The notes beneath the pieces were generated by a model. That model worked only from the letters and a program-made list of their open reading frames with translations, searched no databases and had not been told where the DNA came from. From Xanthomonas populi (GTDB lineage Bacteria; Pseudomonadota; Gammaproteobacteria; Xanthomonadales; Xanthomonadaceae): DNA of 49,872 nucleotides. Location of the stretch: contig NZ_MDEJ01000004.1 in NCBI RefSeq assembly GCF_002940065.1, positions 15,553 through 65,424 of the forward strand, in the 5' to 3' direction. Below, piece after piece: positions 24,470-34,263 of this stretch. The position numbers and the translations under genes are program-made. Within the stretch, counting starts at the first letter, position 1, and every line of letters starts with the position of its first letter.

Positions 24470-26529
24470 ATGCAAGACGCCATTCTTCAAGCCTTGCGTC
24501 GCAATGCGGCCGACGATGCGGTGGCGCTGGCCCGCGAGTGGGTGATCGGCGCGCCGGATAACGCCGCTGCGCATCGTTGGCTCGGGCTGGCCTTGCAGCA
24601 GCAGGGTCAAGCAACGCTGGCGCTGGCCAGTATCGAAACCGCGCTGACGCTGACGCCGGAAGATGCCGATCTGCATCTGCTGCGCGCCGGGGTGTTGCTG
24701 GCCACACGCGATCTGTCCGCTGCCGTTGCCGCACTGTCGCGTACCACCGCACTCGACCCGAATCAGTTCAACGCCTACGTGATGCAGGCGCATCTGGCGG
24801 TGGCGCGCGGCGATCTGGACGATGCGCAGCGGCTCAGCCGCACGGCTGCGTGACTGGCGCCGGAGCATCCGCAATTGCTGGCTGTCGATGGTGTGGTGCA
24901 ACTGCGCCGCGGCCAGCGCGCGCGCGTTGTCGCTGCTCACGCGCGCCGCCGAGCAGTTGCCGGACGCTGCGCGCGTGCTGTTCGCTCTGGGCTTTGCCTA
25001 TCTGCAGAAATAACACGTCGCGTTCGCCGAGCGCGCTTTCGAGCGCGTGGTCGAGCTTCAATCCGCCGGGCACCGCGTTGCGCGCCTTCAGCGCCCAGCT
25101 CGCCCAGCGGCAAAGATGCCTGGACGATGCGCTGGCCGCGATGCAGGGTGCGTTCGCCCAGCCGGGCGGCAACATCCCAACCATGCGCCGTCTCGCGGGC
25201 GAAATGGAATTGCAGGCCGGTCGCCCCGACCAGGCTGTGGCGCATCTGCGCTTGGCGCTGGCACATTTGCCTGCCGACCGGCGCACGCTGCACGCGTTGC
25301 TGAGCGCGTGGCAGCGATTGGGCGCAGTGGACGACGCGCGCGACACTCTGGATGCGGCGCTGGCCACCTCGGTCAATGCGCACGACCTGTGGCGTGCGCG
25401 TCTGGCGGTGGAGCCGGCCGGTGGGCCGCAGGCACAGGCGGTGATTGAGCGCTGGCTGCTGGGCATGCCCCAGCATCTGCCGGCGTTGGAAGCGCTGATG
25501 CGCGTGCACGACATGCAGGGCCAGGCCGAACAGGCCGAAATGGTGGCGCGGCAGATCGTGGCGGTGAACCGGGCCGCATCAGCGGCGAGCAGCGCATCGT
25601 CGAAGCCTTGTTGGAGCCCGACCCGCCGGCGGCGATCGCCTGCGTCCAATCCTTGAGCGACTCGCGGCCCGAGAATCAGCAGACCGTGCTGCAGCCGTGG
25701 CTGGGCGATGTGCAGGACCGCGCCGGCCAGCCCGATGCCGCGTTGGCAACTGGATGCAGTTCCAGCGCGAGCAGGCCCGGCACCGGCTGCCATTGCTGCC
25801 GCAGGCTACCAAGCAGCCGATGCAGTGGCCAGCCTTGGGCACCATTCCCGACGCGGTCACTGCTCATCCGGGGCACGCCCGGCTCGCAGGTCGAACGCCT
25901 GATCGCAGTGATGGGCGCGGCAACGCCGCTGGTGCGCGACGACCGCTATGGGACCACGCCGCCGTCCGACGCGTTGCAGCCCTATCGCACAGTCGAGCAG
26001 CTTGCCTCCGGCGAGCTGGCGCCGATGGCGCTGGTGGAAGGCTGGAAGGCGCAGCTGCCGCAGCGCGGTATCGACGAGGGTAACGTCATCGACCGGCTGC
26101 TGTGGTGGGACACCACCTTGCTCAATGCAGTGCGCCCGCACCTGCCCGAAGCCGGCTGGCGATCGCGCTGCGCGACCCACGCGACATTCTGCTGGACTGC
26201 TTGTCGGCCGGTCCGCCCGCGCCGTTGGCGGTGCAATCGCCGCAGCAGGCCACCCACTGGCTGCTGGCTGCGCTGGAACAGCTCGCCGTGCTGCACGAGC
26301 GCGCTCTGTATTCGCACCGGATCATCCGTCTGGACGGCATCGAGCGCGACCCGCAAGGTATTTCCACCGCGCTGGAACAGCGCCTTCGGTCCTAGCTTCC
26401 CGCTGATCGAAACCGCGCGGCCCCGCACGCCTGGCAGCGGGCCGCTGGCGCAACGACCGCGGCGTGCTGGGCGCGCAATTCGATCTGCTCACGCTGATCT
26501 CGGTGCGCTTCGGGTATCGGCAGGACTGA
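24470..26529 (+). pseudogene. TPR protein, heavily decayed (possible sulfotransferase-like C-terminus)
   Basis: A gene for a protein of roughly 680 residues can be followed only by jumping frames. The first part is clean TPR sequence (AAAHRWLGLALQQQGQATLA, then DADLHLLRAGVLLATRDLSA) up to a TGA at 24851-24853. Further TPR segments appear in other frames (ALSLLTRAAEQLPDAARVLF; GRPDQAVAHLRLALAHLPAD; HLPALEALMRVHDMQGQAEQ), with a second stop at 25011-25013. The last third has LLIRGTPGSQVERLIAVMGA, reminiscent of the PxSGTT loop of TPR-sulfotransferases, but the match is loose. It then continues through two more frames to GAQFDLLTLISVRFGYRQD. At least six frame changes are needed, too many for sequencing error. 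Function is considered lost. Confidence 0.75.
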
Positions 26530-26768
26530 GCGGCAATCAAGACGACTGCGCTCACCGTCAGGTGGGCGCGGCCGGTGCGCGAAGCGGCATGCGTCCACAG
26601 TGGCGCGTGCGTCGCTGGCGCACACTCTCGCCTCCGCAACCTTGTCGTCCGCGTTGAACCGGCAGCAGTAAACCAGACCGCGCGCACCATAGGGTTCCAT
26701 GGCGATGGCTTCCTCTGCAGCGCGGATGCGGGCACCCTGATCTGCATCGATTCCCACGGAGACACCGC

Positions 26769-27380
26769 ATGCGCCTGACCAGCAACAGCATCGAGAACGG
26801 CAAGCCCATCGCGGTGGAATTTGCCGCCGGCACGCCGGAGGGCTTTGCGCCCAACCGCAATCCGCATCTGGGCTGGAGCGAGGTGCCCGAAGGCACGCGT
26901 TCGTTCGCGCTGCTGTGCCTGGACCCCGATGTACCGACCGTGCCGCAGACCGTGGGCCGAGACGACGTGCAGATTCCGGTCGATCAGCCACGCACCGATT
27001 TTGTGCATTGGGCCATGGCCGACATCCCCGCCGACGTGCATGAGATCGCGGCGGGCAGCTGCAGCGACGGCTTCGTGCCCAAGGGCAAATCGCAGCCGAC
27101 TGGCCCGGCCGGTGCGCGTCAGGGCCTGAATTCGTACACCCAATGGTTCGCCGGCAATGCCGACATGGCCGGCAACTATCTGGGCTACGACGGCCCTTAC
27201 CCGCCGTTCAACGATTTGCGCATGCACCGCTATTTCTTCCGCGTGTTCGCGCTGGATGTGGCAAACCTCAGGCTGCCGGAGATCTTCACCGCGGCCGATG
27301 TGTTGTCGGCGATTCAAGGCCATGTCCTGGCTGAAGCCGCGTTGCATGGCACTTACACGTTGAATCCGTCGCTGCGCTGA
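26769..27380 (+). CDS. YbhB/YbcL family phosphatidylethanolamine-binding-like protein
   Basis: This 203-residue protein has the bacterial PEBP pattern. It shows FAPNRNPHLGWSEVPEGTRS, FALLCLDPDVP (the DPDxP ligand motif), FVHWAMADIPADV and GYDGPYPPFNDLRMHRYFFR (the GPxPP/HRY motif), ending in a long helix with VLAEAALHGTYTL. It has no signal peptide, so it is probably cytoplasmic. Bacterial members are poorly understood; some are called Raf-kinase-inhibitor-like from fold only. The region upstream (26530-26768) shows no gene. Confidence 0.85.
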   Translation: MRLTSNSIENGKPIAVEFAAGTPEGFAPNRNPHLGWSEVPEGTRSFALLCLDPDVPTVPQTVGRDDVQIPVDQPRTDFVHWAMADIPADVHEIAAGSCSDGFVPKGKSQPTGPAGARQGLNSYTQWFAGNADMAGNYLGYDGPYPPFNDLRMHRYFFRVFALDVANLRLPEIFTAADVLSAIQGHVLAEAALHGTYTLNPSLR

Positions 27381-27480
27381 GATCGGCCTCGACGCAAGCG
27401 CGCGTGGTAGCCGGAATGGCAGGACGCGCGCGCGCGGTGCAGCGCGCCTTTGCCGCACATCTCCAAACGCATGACACACG

Positions 27481-28293
27481 TCAACCGTTGGCTTCGATCA
27501 TCTGATCGAGCACATACAGCGGCGCGCCGTCTGCGCTTGCAGCAGCGGCGGGATAACGCGTTACCCGCAGCAAAGTGCGGATGCCGGTCTGGTGCTCGAA
27601 GCCGTCAATCTTGCCCTCGAAGGTTTGCCAGGTCTGGGTGACCGGCTGCCCCGCCGCATCCTGCTCGCGTAGCTGCAGGCATTGGCGCGAAGGGTCCGAG
27701 GCGCACGGCACCGTCTCGGCGGCCACTTCGATCAACAATGTCTGGCCGGGGCCGCCGTAGCGGGTGTCTGCTGTGGGGGCGCCGCTGAAGACCAGGCGGG
27801 TGCCATCGCTGCGGGTCAGGGTCAGCCGCGGCGTGGTTTGCGCGGTGTTCAGCGCCACTGCGAAACTGCCGGACAGCAGGTCGCTGGCGGCGTGTTCCTG
27901 CGCCATCCGTCGTGATTCGGCACACAGGCGTTTGCTCGATACCACGCGGCCGATCTGCAACTGCGCATCGGCCACGCTGTAGTTGGCGCCCAGCGCATTG
28001 CAGGTCTTGCTGATTTGGATGCGCTCATCGCTGAAATCCAGTTGCAGTGGCGCGGTGCCGTCGACGAACAGGCTGCGCAATGCGGTGCCGCGCGCATCGC
28101 TGGCCTGCTGCAACTGCCAGTGCTGTGCCTGCAAGGCTGCCCGCAGTGGCGCGTTGTCGGCAGCAGGCGCGGTGATCGCCGCCGACTCAGCGGCAGCGTC
28201 GGCACTCGATCCGGGCGACTCCGGTGGCGCGCTCGACCCGCAGGCCGTTACGCCCGCCGCCAGCAGTGCAGGGGCGAAGAACACGGCACGCAT
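27481..28293 (-). CDS. META-domain/DUF4377 lipoprotein
   Basis: This 270-residue lipoprotein starts with a short signal (FFAPALLAAGVTACGSS; lipobox VTAC) and a Ser/Ala/Pro-rich spacer. A META domain (HslJ-like) follows at about residues 50-165: LQAQHWQLQQASD, LDFSDERIQISKTCNALGAN and RRMAQEHAASDLLSGSF. The C-terminal part (ETVPCASDPSRQCLQLREQD, then WQTFEGKIDGFEHQTGIRTL) matches the DUF4377-type tail often joined to META domains. It is likely outer-membrane anchored. META domains occur in proteins linked to stress or antibiotic tolerance, but this one's role is unknown. It is convergent with the PEBP gene. Confidence 0.8.
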   Translation of the reverse strand: MRAVFFAPALLAAGVTACGSSAPPESPGSSADAAAESAAITAPAADNAPLRAALQAQHWQLQQASDARGTALRSLFVDGTAPLQLDFSDERIQISKTCNALGANYSVADAQLQIGRVVSSKRLCAESRRMAQEHAASDLLSGSFAVALNTAQTTPRLTLTRSDGTRLVFSGAPTADTRYGGPGQTLLIEVAAETVPCASDPSRQCLQLREQDAAGQPVTQTWQTFEGKIDGFEHQTGIRTLLRVTRYPAAAASADGAPLYVLDQMIEANG

Positions 28294-28430
28294 GGGCGGC
28301 TCCCGGTGATCGAAGCGTCAGTGATACCGCCAGCGCGCGGTCAGGGCAATGACGGACGTCACTGCCTGGGCGCGTGCCGTGCATGTCGCTCTCGCCTCAA
28401 AGGGCTTGAAACGCGCCTGCCGTTGCGTGC

Positions 28431-29231
28431 TCAGGCCGCAGCCGGCAGCCATAGCAGCAAGGCGGCGCCAAGCACGATGCGATAGACCGCAAACACCGTG
28501 AAGCGATGCTTCTTGATGTAGCCCAGCAGCCACTTCACCACCACAAAACCGGTGATGGTCGCCGCCACGAAGGCCACCGCCACATCGGCCCAGTTCTCGC
28601 TGCCGACGCCGCCTTCCTTGTACATCTCCAGCAGCGCGTAACCGCTGGCCGCGAACATGGTCGGAATGCCCACCATGAACACGAAATCCGCCGCTGCAGA
28701 GCGCTTGCTCAGGCCCAGCAGCATGGCCAGGAAGATCGCTGAGGCCGAGCGCGAGGTGCCGGGAAACACGCCCGCCACCACCTGCGCCAGACCGACCGCG
28801 ATGGCCACTTTCCAGGTGACCACGTCGCGCTCGGGCAGTTTGCCGGCAAAGTGCTCGGCCACCAGCATCCACACACCGCCGATCAGCAATGCCCAGGCCA
28901 CCGGCTGCACGGTTTCCGGCAACTGCCAGCCTGCCTTGCGCACGATCAGGCCGACTACCGCGGTGACCATGAAGGCCACGCCGATCTTGAGCACGTAGTC
29001 GCGATTGTCGCGTTGGCCCAGGCCGGTGGCCAGGCTCCACAGCTTCTGCCGCAGCGCCAGGCAGATCGCCAGGATGGCGCCGGCCTGGATGACGATATTG
29101 AAGAAGTCAGAACGGCGTCCGAGCCCGAGGGTCTCTTCGGCGATCAGCAGGTGGCCGGTGCTGGAGATCGGCAGGAATTCGGTAAGGCCTTCGAGAATGC
29201 CCAACAGCAGGGCGGAAATCAGATCGGACAT
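28431..29231 (-). CDS. uppP: Undecaprenyl-diphosphatase UppP (BacA)
   Basis: This 266-residue polytopic membrane enzyme recycles undecaprenyl diphosphate for peptidoglycan and O-antigen synthesis. It has the N-terminal catalytic motif LGILEGLTEFLPISSTGHLL (Glu-rich box), the second motif VFPGTSRSASAIFLAML (PGxSRS), several hydrophobic spans and the ending VYRIVLGAALLLWL. Length and order match the BacA family. The start is ATG 29231. It diverges from glnA with about 220 bases between the genes, in which the NtrC sites lie closer to uppP than to glnA. Confidence 0.92.
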   Translation of the reverse strand: MSDLISALLLGILEGLTEFLPISSTGHLLIAEETLGLGRRSDFFNIVIQAGAILAICLALRQKLWSLATGLGQRDNRDYVLKIGVAFMVTAVVGLIVRKAGWQLPETVQPVAWALLIGGVWMLVAEHFAGKLPERDVVTWKVAIAVGLAQVVAGVFPGTSRSASAIFLAMLLGLSKRSAAADFVFMVGIPTMFAASGYALLEMYKEGGVGSENWADVAVAFVAATITGFVVVKWLLGYIKKHRFTVFAVYRIVLGAALLLWLPAAA

Positions 29232-29280
29232 CGGACTGAGGAGGTGGGCGGGGGAGGCGTCAGGATAGTGCATTGCGGCA

Positions 29281-29297
29281 TGCACCATATCGGTGCG
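29281..29297. promoter_or_regulatory. NtrC-binding site, distal
   Basis: TGCACCATATCGGTGCG fits the enhancer consensus GCAC-N7-GTGC exactly (GCAC at 29282, GTGC at 29293). It lies about 129 bases before the predicted glnA start point. Confidence 0.75.
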
Positions 29298-29311
29298 TAA
29301 TGCGATTATTT

Positions 29312-29328
29312 GGCACCATTATAGTGCT
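29312..29328. promoter_or_regulatory. NtrC-binding site, proximal
   Basis: GGCACCATTATAGTGCT has the same GCAC-N7-GTGC form (GCAC at 29313, GTGC at 29324). It is 31 bp, about three helical turns, downstream of the distal site, so dimers would stack on one face, as at enterobacterial glnAp2. Confidence 0.75.
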
Positions 29329-29391
29329 ATCGAAGGCTGAGCGACCTCAAGCGAGGCAAGCAAAATCAACGACTTGTGAAAGTCCGACGCT

Positions 29392-29407
29392 TGGCACGGT
29401 CCCTGCT
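29392..29407 (+). promoter_or_regulatory. Sigma-54 promoter of glnA
   Basis: TGGCAC-GGTCC-CTGCT matches the -24/-12 consensus TGGCAC-N5-TTGCW with one mismatch. The GG and GC doublets are correctly spaced. Transcription should begin near 29418, about 36 bases before the glnA ATG. The two NtrC sites upstream supply the expected enhancers. Confidence 0.8.
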
Positions 29408-29453
29408 GTAGTACCGCCCACGAGCCACTTAACTTCCCCTGAGGTTTCTTCCG

Positions 29454-30863
29454 ATGTCCGTGGAAAATGTTGAAAAGCTGATCAAGGACAACAAGGTCGA
29501 GTTCGTCGACCTGCGCTTCGTCGATATGCGTGGTGTACAGCAGCACATCACCTTTCCGGCCAATATCATCGAGCCGGCGCTGTTCGAAGAAGGCAAGATG
29601 TTCGATGGCAGCTCCATCGCGGGTTGGAAGGGCATCAACGAGTCGGACATGGTGCTGCTCCCGGACGCAGGAACCGCGTATCTGGATCCGTTCTTCGCCG
29701 ATCCGACCATCGTGCTGACCTGCGACATCCTCGACCCGGCCACCATGCAGAGCTACGAGCGCGATCCGCGCGGCATCGCCAAGCGGGCAGAGGCCTACCT
29801 GAAGTCGTCGGGCACCGCCGACCAAGCGTTCTTCGGCCCGGAGCCGGAATTTTTCATCTTCGATTCGGTCCGCTTCGCCAACGACATGGGCCACACCTTC
29901 TTCCAGGTCGGTTCGGAAGAGGCTGCCTGGAACACCGGCGCCAAGTACGACGGCGGCAACAGCGGCTACCGTCCCGGCGTGAAGGGCGGCTACTTCCCGG
30001 TTCCGCCGACCGACACGCTGCACGATCTGCGTGCGGAAATGATCAAGACGCTGGAACAGGTCGGCATCGAGACCGAAGTGCATCACCACGAAGTGGCCAC
30101 CGCCGGCCAGTGCGAGATCGGCACCAAATTCAGCTCGCTGGTGCAAAAAGCCGACGAACTGCTGACCATGAAGTACATCATCAAGAACGTCGCCTACCGC
30201 AACGGCAAGACGGCGACCTTCATGCCCAAGCCCATCGTGGGCGACAACGGCTCGGGCATGCATGTGCACCAGTCGCTGACCAAGGGCGGGGTCAACCTGT
30301 TCTCCGGCGACGGCTACGGCGGCCTTTCGCAGATGGCGCTGTGGTACATCGGCGGCATCTTCAAGCACGCCCGTGCGATCAACGCCTTCTCCAACTCCGG
30401 CACCAACAGCTACAAGCGTCTGGTCCCGGGTTACGAAGCGCCGGTGATGCTGGCCTATTCGGCCCGCAACCGTTCGGCCTCATGCCGCATTCCGTGGGTC
30501 ACCAACCCGAAGGCGCGCCGTATCGAAATGCGCTTCCCCGATCCGTTGCAGTCCGGCTACCTGACCTTCACCGCGCTGATGATGGCCGGCCTGGACGGCA
30601 TCAAGAACCAGATCGACCCGGGCGCACCGAGCGACAAGGATCTGTACGACCTGCCGCCGGAAGAAGAGAAGCTGATTCCGCAGGTCTGCTCCAGCCTGGA
30701 CCAGGCGCTGGAAGCGCTGGACAAGGACCGCGAGTTCCTCAAGGCCGGCGGCGTGATGAGCGACGACTTCATCGACGGCTACATCGCGCTGAAGATGCAG
30801 GAAGTCACCAAGTTCCGTGCGGCAACGCATCCGCTGGAGTACCAGCTGTACTACGGCAACTGA
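29454..30863 (+). CDS. glnA: Glutamine synthetase type I
   Basis: This 469-residue enzyme condenses ammonium and glutamate to glutamine in the cytoplasm (dodecamer). It has the beta-grasp start ([20 protein letters not shown]), the latch loop region [29 protein letters not shown], the ATP-binding [37 protein letters not shown] and the adenylylation tyrosine in [10 protein letters not shown]. The adenylylation site places it in the GS-I beta group controlled by GlnE/PII. The sigma-54 promoter and NtrC sites lie directly upstream. A strong hairpin follows the stop. Confidence 0.97.
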   Translation: MSVENVEKLIKDNKVEFVDLRFVDMRGVQQHITFPANIIEPALFEEGKMFDGSSIAGWKGINESDMVLLPDAGTAYLDPFFADPTIVLTCDILDPATMQSYERDPRGIAKRAEAYLKSSGTADQAFFGPEPEFFIFDSVRFANDMGHTFFQVGSEEAAWNTGAKYDGGNSGYRPGVKGGYFPVPPTDTLHDLRAEMIKTLEQVGIETEVHHHEVATAGQCEIGTKFSSLVQKADELLTMKYIIKNVAYRNGKTATFMPKPIVGDNGSGMHVHQSLTKGGVNLFSGDGYGGLSQMALWYIGGIFKHARAINAFSNSGTNSYKRLVPGYEAPVMLAYSARNRSASCRIPWVTNPKARRIEMRFPDPLQSGYLTFTALMMAGLDGIKNQIDPGAPSDKDLYDLPPEEEKLIPQVCSSLDQALEALDKDREFLKAGGVMSDDFIDGYIALKMQEVTKFRAATHPLEYQLYYGN

Positions 30864-30876
30864 GTTCCACCGCGGT

Positions 30877-30910
30877 GATGGCGGAGGCCCCCCCTCCCAC
30901 CTCCGCCATC
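30877..30910 (+). terminator. Hairpin after glnA
   Basis: A perfect 11-bp stem, GATGGCGGAGG / CCTCCGCCATC, with a C-rich 12-base loop begins 14 bases past the glnA stop. No U run follows, so it may be a weak or factor-assisted terminator, or an mRNA 3'-end stabiliser. Confidence 0.55.
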
Positions 30911-31084
30911 GCCGCCCATGTTCGATCGGTTCACGGCATCGTCCGTGGATCGAAGGGGTATTGAGAGAGCACACAGTTCGCGACGCGCGGGCCTGACCTC
31001 TCCCACGAGGCGGATGCATGGCATCGGCCGAGGTCTGCGTAATCGCGAACGCGCGGATGCCTGGGTTGGCATCCAGGTGAATGA

Positions 31085-31477
<393 letters not shown>

Positions 31478-31499
31478 ATCCCCCTCCCCAGGAATCCTT

Positions 31500-32942
31500 A
31501 TGAAGACAGGTCTTTTTGCCGGGTGGAAAGCTTGGTTCTACAGCGTCTGCATGCTGATGCTGTTCAGTGCGCTGGTGGTGGGCGGGATGGGCAGCGCGCA
31601 TGCGCAGTCCACCCCGCAGGTCACCCCGTTGCCGACCGAGCCGGTCACCACCGAACCGCTACCGTCCGCGCAGCCGGAAGCCGCACCTGTGGCCGCTGCC
31701 CAAGCCGCAGCCTTGGTCGAGAAGGGCGACGTCGCCTGGATGCTGACCTCCACCTTGTTGGTGTTGCTGATGGTGGTGCCTGGTCTGGCGCTGTTCTACG
31801 GCGGCATGGTGCGCTCCAAGAACGTGCTGTCGGTGCTGATCCAGGTGGCGGTGGTGTTCTCGTTGCTGACGGTGCTGTGGGTGCTCTACGGCTATAGCCT
31901 GGCGTTCTCCGGTGAAGGTCCGTGGATCGGCAATCTGGACAAGGCGCTGCTCAAGGGCGTGACCATCGAGACGCTGTCGGCCACCTTCACCAAGGGCGTC
32001 AGCCTGCCGGAATACGTGTTCGTGGCATTCCAGGCGACCTTTGCCGGCATCACCGGCGCGCTGATCGTCGGAGCCTTCGCCGAACGCGCCAAGTTCGCCG
32101 CGGTGCTGCTGTTCTCGGTGATCTGGTTCACTTTCGGCTATCTGCCGCTGGCGCACATGGTCTGGGCCACCGGTGGCTATCTGTTCGGGCTGGGCGCGCT
32201 GGATTTTGCCGGCGGCACCGTGGTGCACATCAACGCTGGCGTCGCCGGTCTGGTGGGCGCCTACTTCGTCGGCAAGCGTGCCGGGCTCGGGCGTGAGGCG
32301 ATCAAGCCGCACAACGTGACCCTGACCTTCGTCGGTGCCTCGCTGCTGTGGGTGGGCTGGTTCGGCTTCAATGCCGGCTCCAACCTGGAAGCCAATGCCG
32401 GCGCGGCGCTGGCTTTCCTCAACACCTTGCTGGCTACTGCTGCGGCTGTGCTGGGCTGGTCGTTGACCGAGAAGATCATCAAGGGCAAGTCGTCCGCCCT
32501 GGGTGTGGCCTCGGGCATGGTGGCCGGTCTGGTCGGCATCACCCCGGCCTGCGGCACGGTGGGCCCGTTCGGCGCGATCGTGATTGGTCTTGCCGCCGGC
32601 GTGCTGTGCGTGTGGGGCGTCACCGGTCTCAAGCGCCTGCTGGGCGCCGACGACAGCCTGGACGTGTTCGGCGTGCATGGCCTGGGCGGCATCATCGGCG
32701 CGATCCTGACCGGCGTGTTCTCGGCGGCCTCGCTGGGCGGCCAGAAGGGTGGCGACTACGACATCGCGCATCAGGTCGGCATTCAGGCCCTGGGCGTGGG
32801 CATCACCCTGGTGTGGATCGGCGTGGTGTCGGTGGTGGGCTTTCTGGTCGCCAAGCTGGTGTTCGGCCTGCGCGTCACCGAAGAAGCAGAGCGTGAGGGG
32901 TTGGACATCACCTCGCACGGCGAAGCCGCTTACGAGTCTTGA
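31500..32942 (+). CDS. amtB: Ammonium transporter AmtB
   Basis: This 480-residue Amt/Rh channel has a signal peptide (CMLMLFSALVVGGMGSAHAQ), a long Pro/Ala/Thr-rich periplasmic lead (to about residue 75) and then the first transmembrane span. Motifs include PGLALFYGGMVRSKNVLS, DFAGGTVVHINAGVAGLVGA (first pore histidine), GWFGFNAGSN, ITPACGTVGPFGAIVIG and VFGVHGLGGIIGAILTGVFS (second pore histidine). The lead peptide is longer than in E. coli AmtB. It is co-transcribed with the PII gene and is the likely membrane target of that protein. An intrinsic terminator follows. Confidence 0.95.
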   Translation: MKTGLFAGWKAWFYSVCMLMLFSALVVGGMGSAHAQSTPQVTPLPTEPVTTEPLPSAQPEAAPVAAAQAAALVEKGDVAWMLTSTLLVLLMVVPGLALFYGGMVRSKNVLSVLIQVAVVFSLLTVLWVLYGYSLAFSGEGPWIGNLDKALLKGVTIETLSATFTKGVSLPEYVFVAFQATFAGITGALIVGAFAERAKFAAVLLFSVIWFTFGYLPLAHMVWATGGYLFGLGALDFAGGTVVHINAGVAGLVGAYFVGKRAGLGREAIKPHNVTLTFVGASLLWVGWFGFNAGSNLEANAGAALAFLNTLLATAAAVLGWSLTEKIIKGKSSALGVASGMVAGLVGITPACGTVGPFGAIVIGLAAGVLCVWGVTGLKRLLGADDSLDVFGVHGLGGIIGAILTGVFSAASLGGQKGGDYDIAHQVGIQALGVGITLVWIGVVSVVGFLVAKLVFGLRVTEEAEREGLDITSHGEAAYES

Positions 32943-32949
32943 GCATGAA

Positions 32950-33016
32950 CACCCGCAGCCATGCCGCTGCGGGTGGCACTACGACCCGGCCGGGACTGCC
33001 TGCCGGGTCCGTTTTT
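32950..33016 (+). terminator. Double hairpin and intrinsic terminator after amtB
   Basis: The first stem is CACCCGCAGC / GCTGCGGGTG (32950-32959 and 32966-32975), perfect over 10 bp. The second is GACCCGGC / GCCGGGTC (32983-32990 and 33002-33009), perfect over 8 bp and followed by CGTTTTT. The second has the full form of a Rho-independent terminator and separates amtB from ntrB. Confidence 0.75.
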
Positions 33017-33189
33017 CCCCCGCAGCGCTGGCTGGCGCTGGTTAACTGCCGAGGTGTCTGCATGACCAGCCCCACGCCTGTCACAGTCGGCGCGGATGTG
33101 CGCTGGATCGGTGCGCGCCACCGCGATCCGGCCCCTAATTTTTCACTGCACGCTTCGTCTGGCGCGACATGCGCGCACGCCGATGCTGC

Positions 33190-33208
33190 TTGCACTAAAT
33201 TGGTGCAA
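33190..33208. promoter_or_regulatory. NtrC-binding site at the ntrB start
   Basis: TTGCACTAAATTGGTGCAA is a near-perfect palindrome of form GCAC-N7-GTGC. Its last base is the A of the ntrB ATG. It resembles the enterobacterial glnL operator, where NtrC represses its own operon. Here it must overlap or lie just downstream of the ntrBC promoter. Confidence 0.7.
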
Positions 33209-34263
33209 TGGTGAGTTCCTCTTCGATGCCATCGCTGGACAGCCTGGGCACCCCGGTGGCCTGGGCCGACCGCGAAGGCCGCGTGTTGGGCGTCAACCCG
33301 GCCTTCGCGCGCTGGCTTGGGGTCAGTGCACGGCGCCTGGTCGATCAACCGCTGGCCGCGCTGGAAGTGCAGGGCGATGCGCTCGCCCGCTTCCTGCTCA
33401 ACGACGAACGCGATGTGCTGCGCCTGCATCGGCTGGCCCTGGGCCTGACCAACGACGCACCGCGCTTTGCCGAAGGCTGGCTGTCGCGGCTGGACGACGG
33501 CGGTTGGCTACTGGAAACCCACCCGGTCGACGAATTCCCCGCGCTCGATCCCACCCACGCGCTGCCCAATGCCCTGAGTGCTGCGCTCAAGGGCCTGGCA
33601 CATGAACTGCGTAATCCGCTGGCCGGATTGAAGGGCGCCGCGCAGCTGCTGGCGCGCCGCTCGGCTGGGCGCGACGAGGACGAGCGCGAGCTGATCGAGT
33701 TGATCGGCACCGAAATCGAACGCCTCAACACCTTGCTCGAACGCCTGCTCTCGCCCACATCGGCGCGCCCGCACGACCGCCTCAATATCCACGTCGTGCT
33801 GGAGCGCGTGCTGCGCCTGGCCGAAGCCGAGGGTGGCTGGTCGGTGCAGGTGCAACGCGATTACGACCCCAGCATTCCCGACATTCTGGGCGATGTCGAT
33901 CGCCTCACCCAGGCGGTCTGGAATCTGGTGCGCAATGCGTTTCAGGCCGGCGCCACCCGGGTGACGTTGCGCACTCGCGTTGAACATGGTCAGCGCATCC
34001 GTGACCGCGTGCATGCGATGTCGCTGCGTCTGGAGATCGTCGACGACGGCGGCGGCGTGCCCGAAGAACTGGCCGAGCATCTGTTCCTGCCGCTGGTCAG
34101 TGGGCGCGCCGAAGGCAGCGGTCTGGGTCTGGCGCTGGCCCAGCAGGTCTCGCGCGAACACCACGGCACGCTGAGCTACCGCTCGCGTGCGGGCCATACC
34201 GTTTTCACCCTGCTGTTGCCGGAGTTGGTCGGCGATCACGACAAGGCGCATCTGCATGGCTGA
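33208..34263 (+). CDS. ntrB: Nitrogen sensor histidine kinase NtrB (GlnL)
   Basis: This 351-residue cytoplasmic sensor kinase/phosphatase is the partner of NtrC. It has an N-terminal PAS domain (GTPVAWADREGRVLGVNPAF, about residues 12-110), a dimerisation helix with the phosphorylated histidine in GLAHELRNPLAGLKGAAQLL (about 132) and an ATPase domain with the N-box NLVRNAFQAGA, DDGGGVPEELA and GSGLGLALAQQ. No transmembrane segments are present, as expected for a kinase read out by PII. The start overlaps the NtrC site, and the gene overlaps ntrC by eight bases. Confidence 0.93.
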   Translation: MVSSSSMPSLDSLGTPVAWADREGRVLGVNPAFARWLGVSARRLVDQPLAALEVQGDALARFLLNDERDVLRLHRLALGLTNDAPRFAEGWLSRLDDGGWLLETHPVDEFPALDPTHALPNALSAALKGLAHELRNPLAGLKGAAQLLARRSAGRDEDERELIELIGTEIERLNTLLERLLSPTSARPHDRLNIHVVLERVLRLAEAEGGWSVQVQRDYDPSIPDILGDVDRLTQAVWNLVRNAFQAGATRVTLRTRVEHGQRIRDRVHAMSLRLEIVDDGGGVPEELAEHLFLPLVSGRAEGSGLGLALAQQVSREHHGTLSYRSRAGHTVFTLLLPELVGDHDKAHLHG

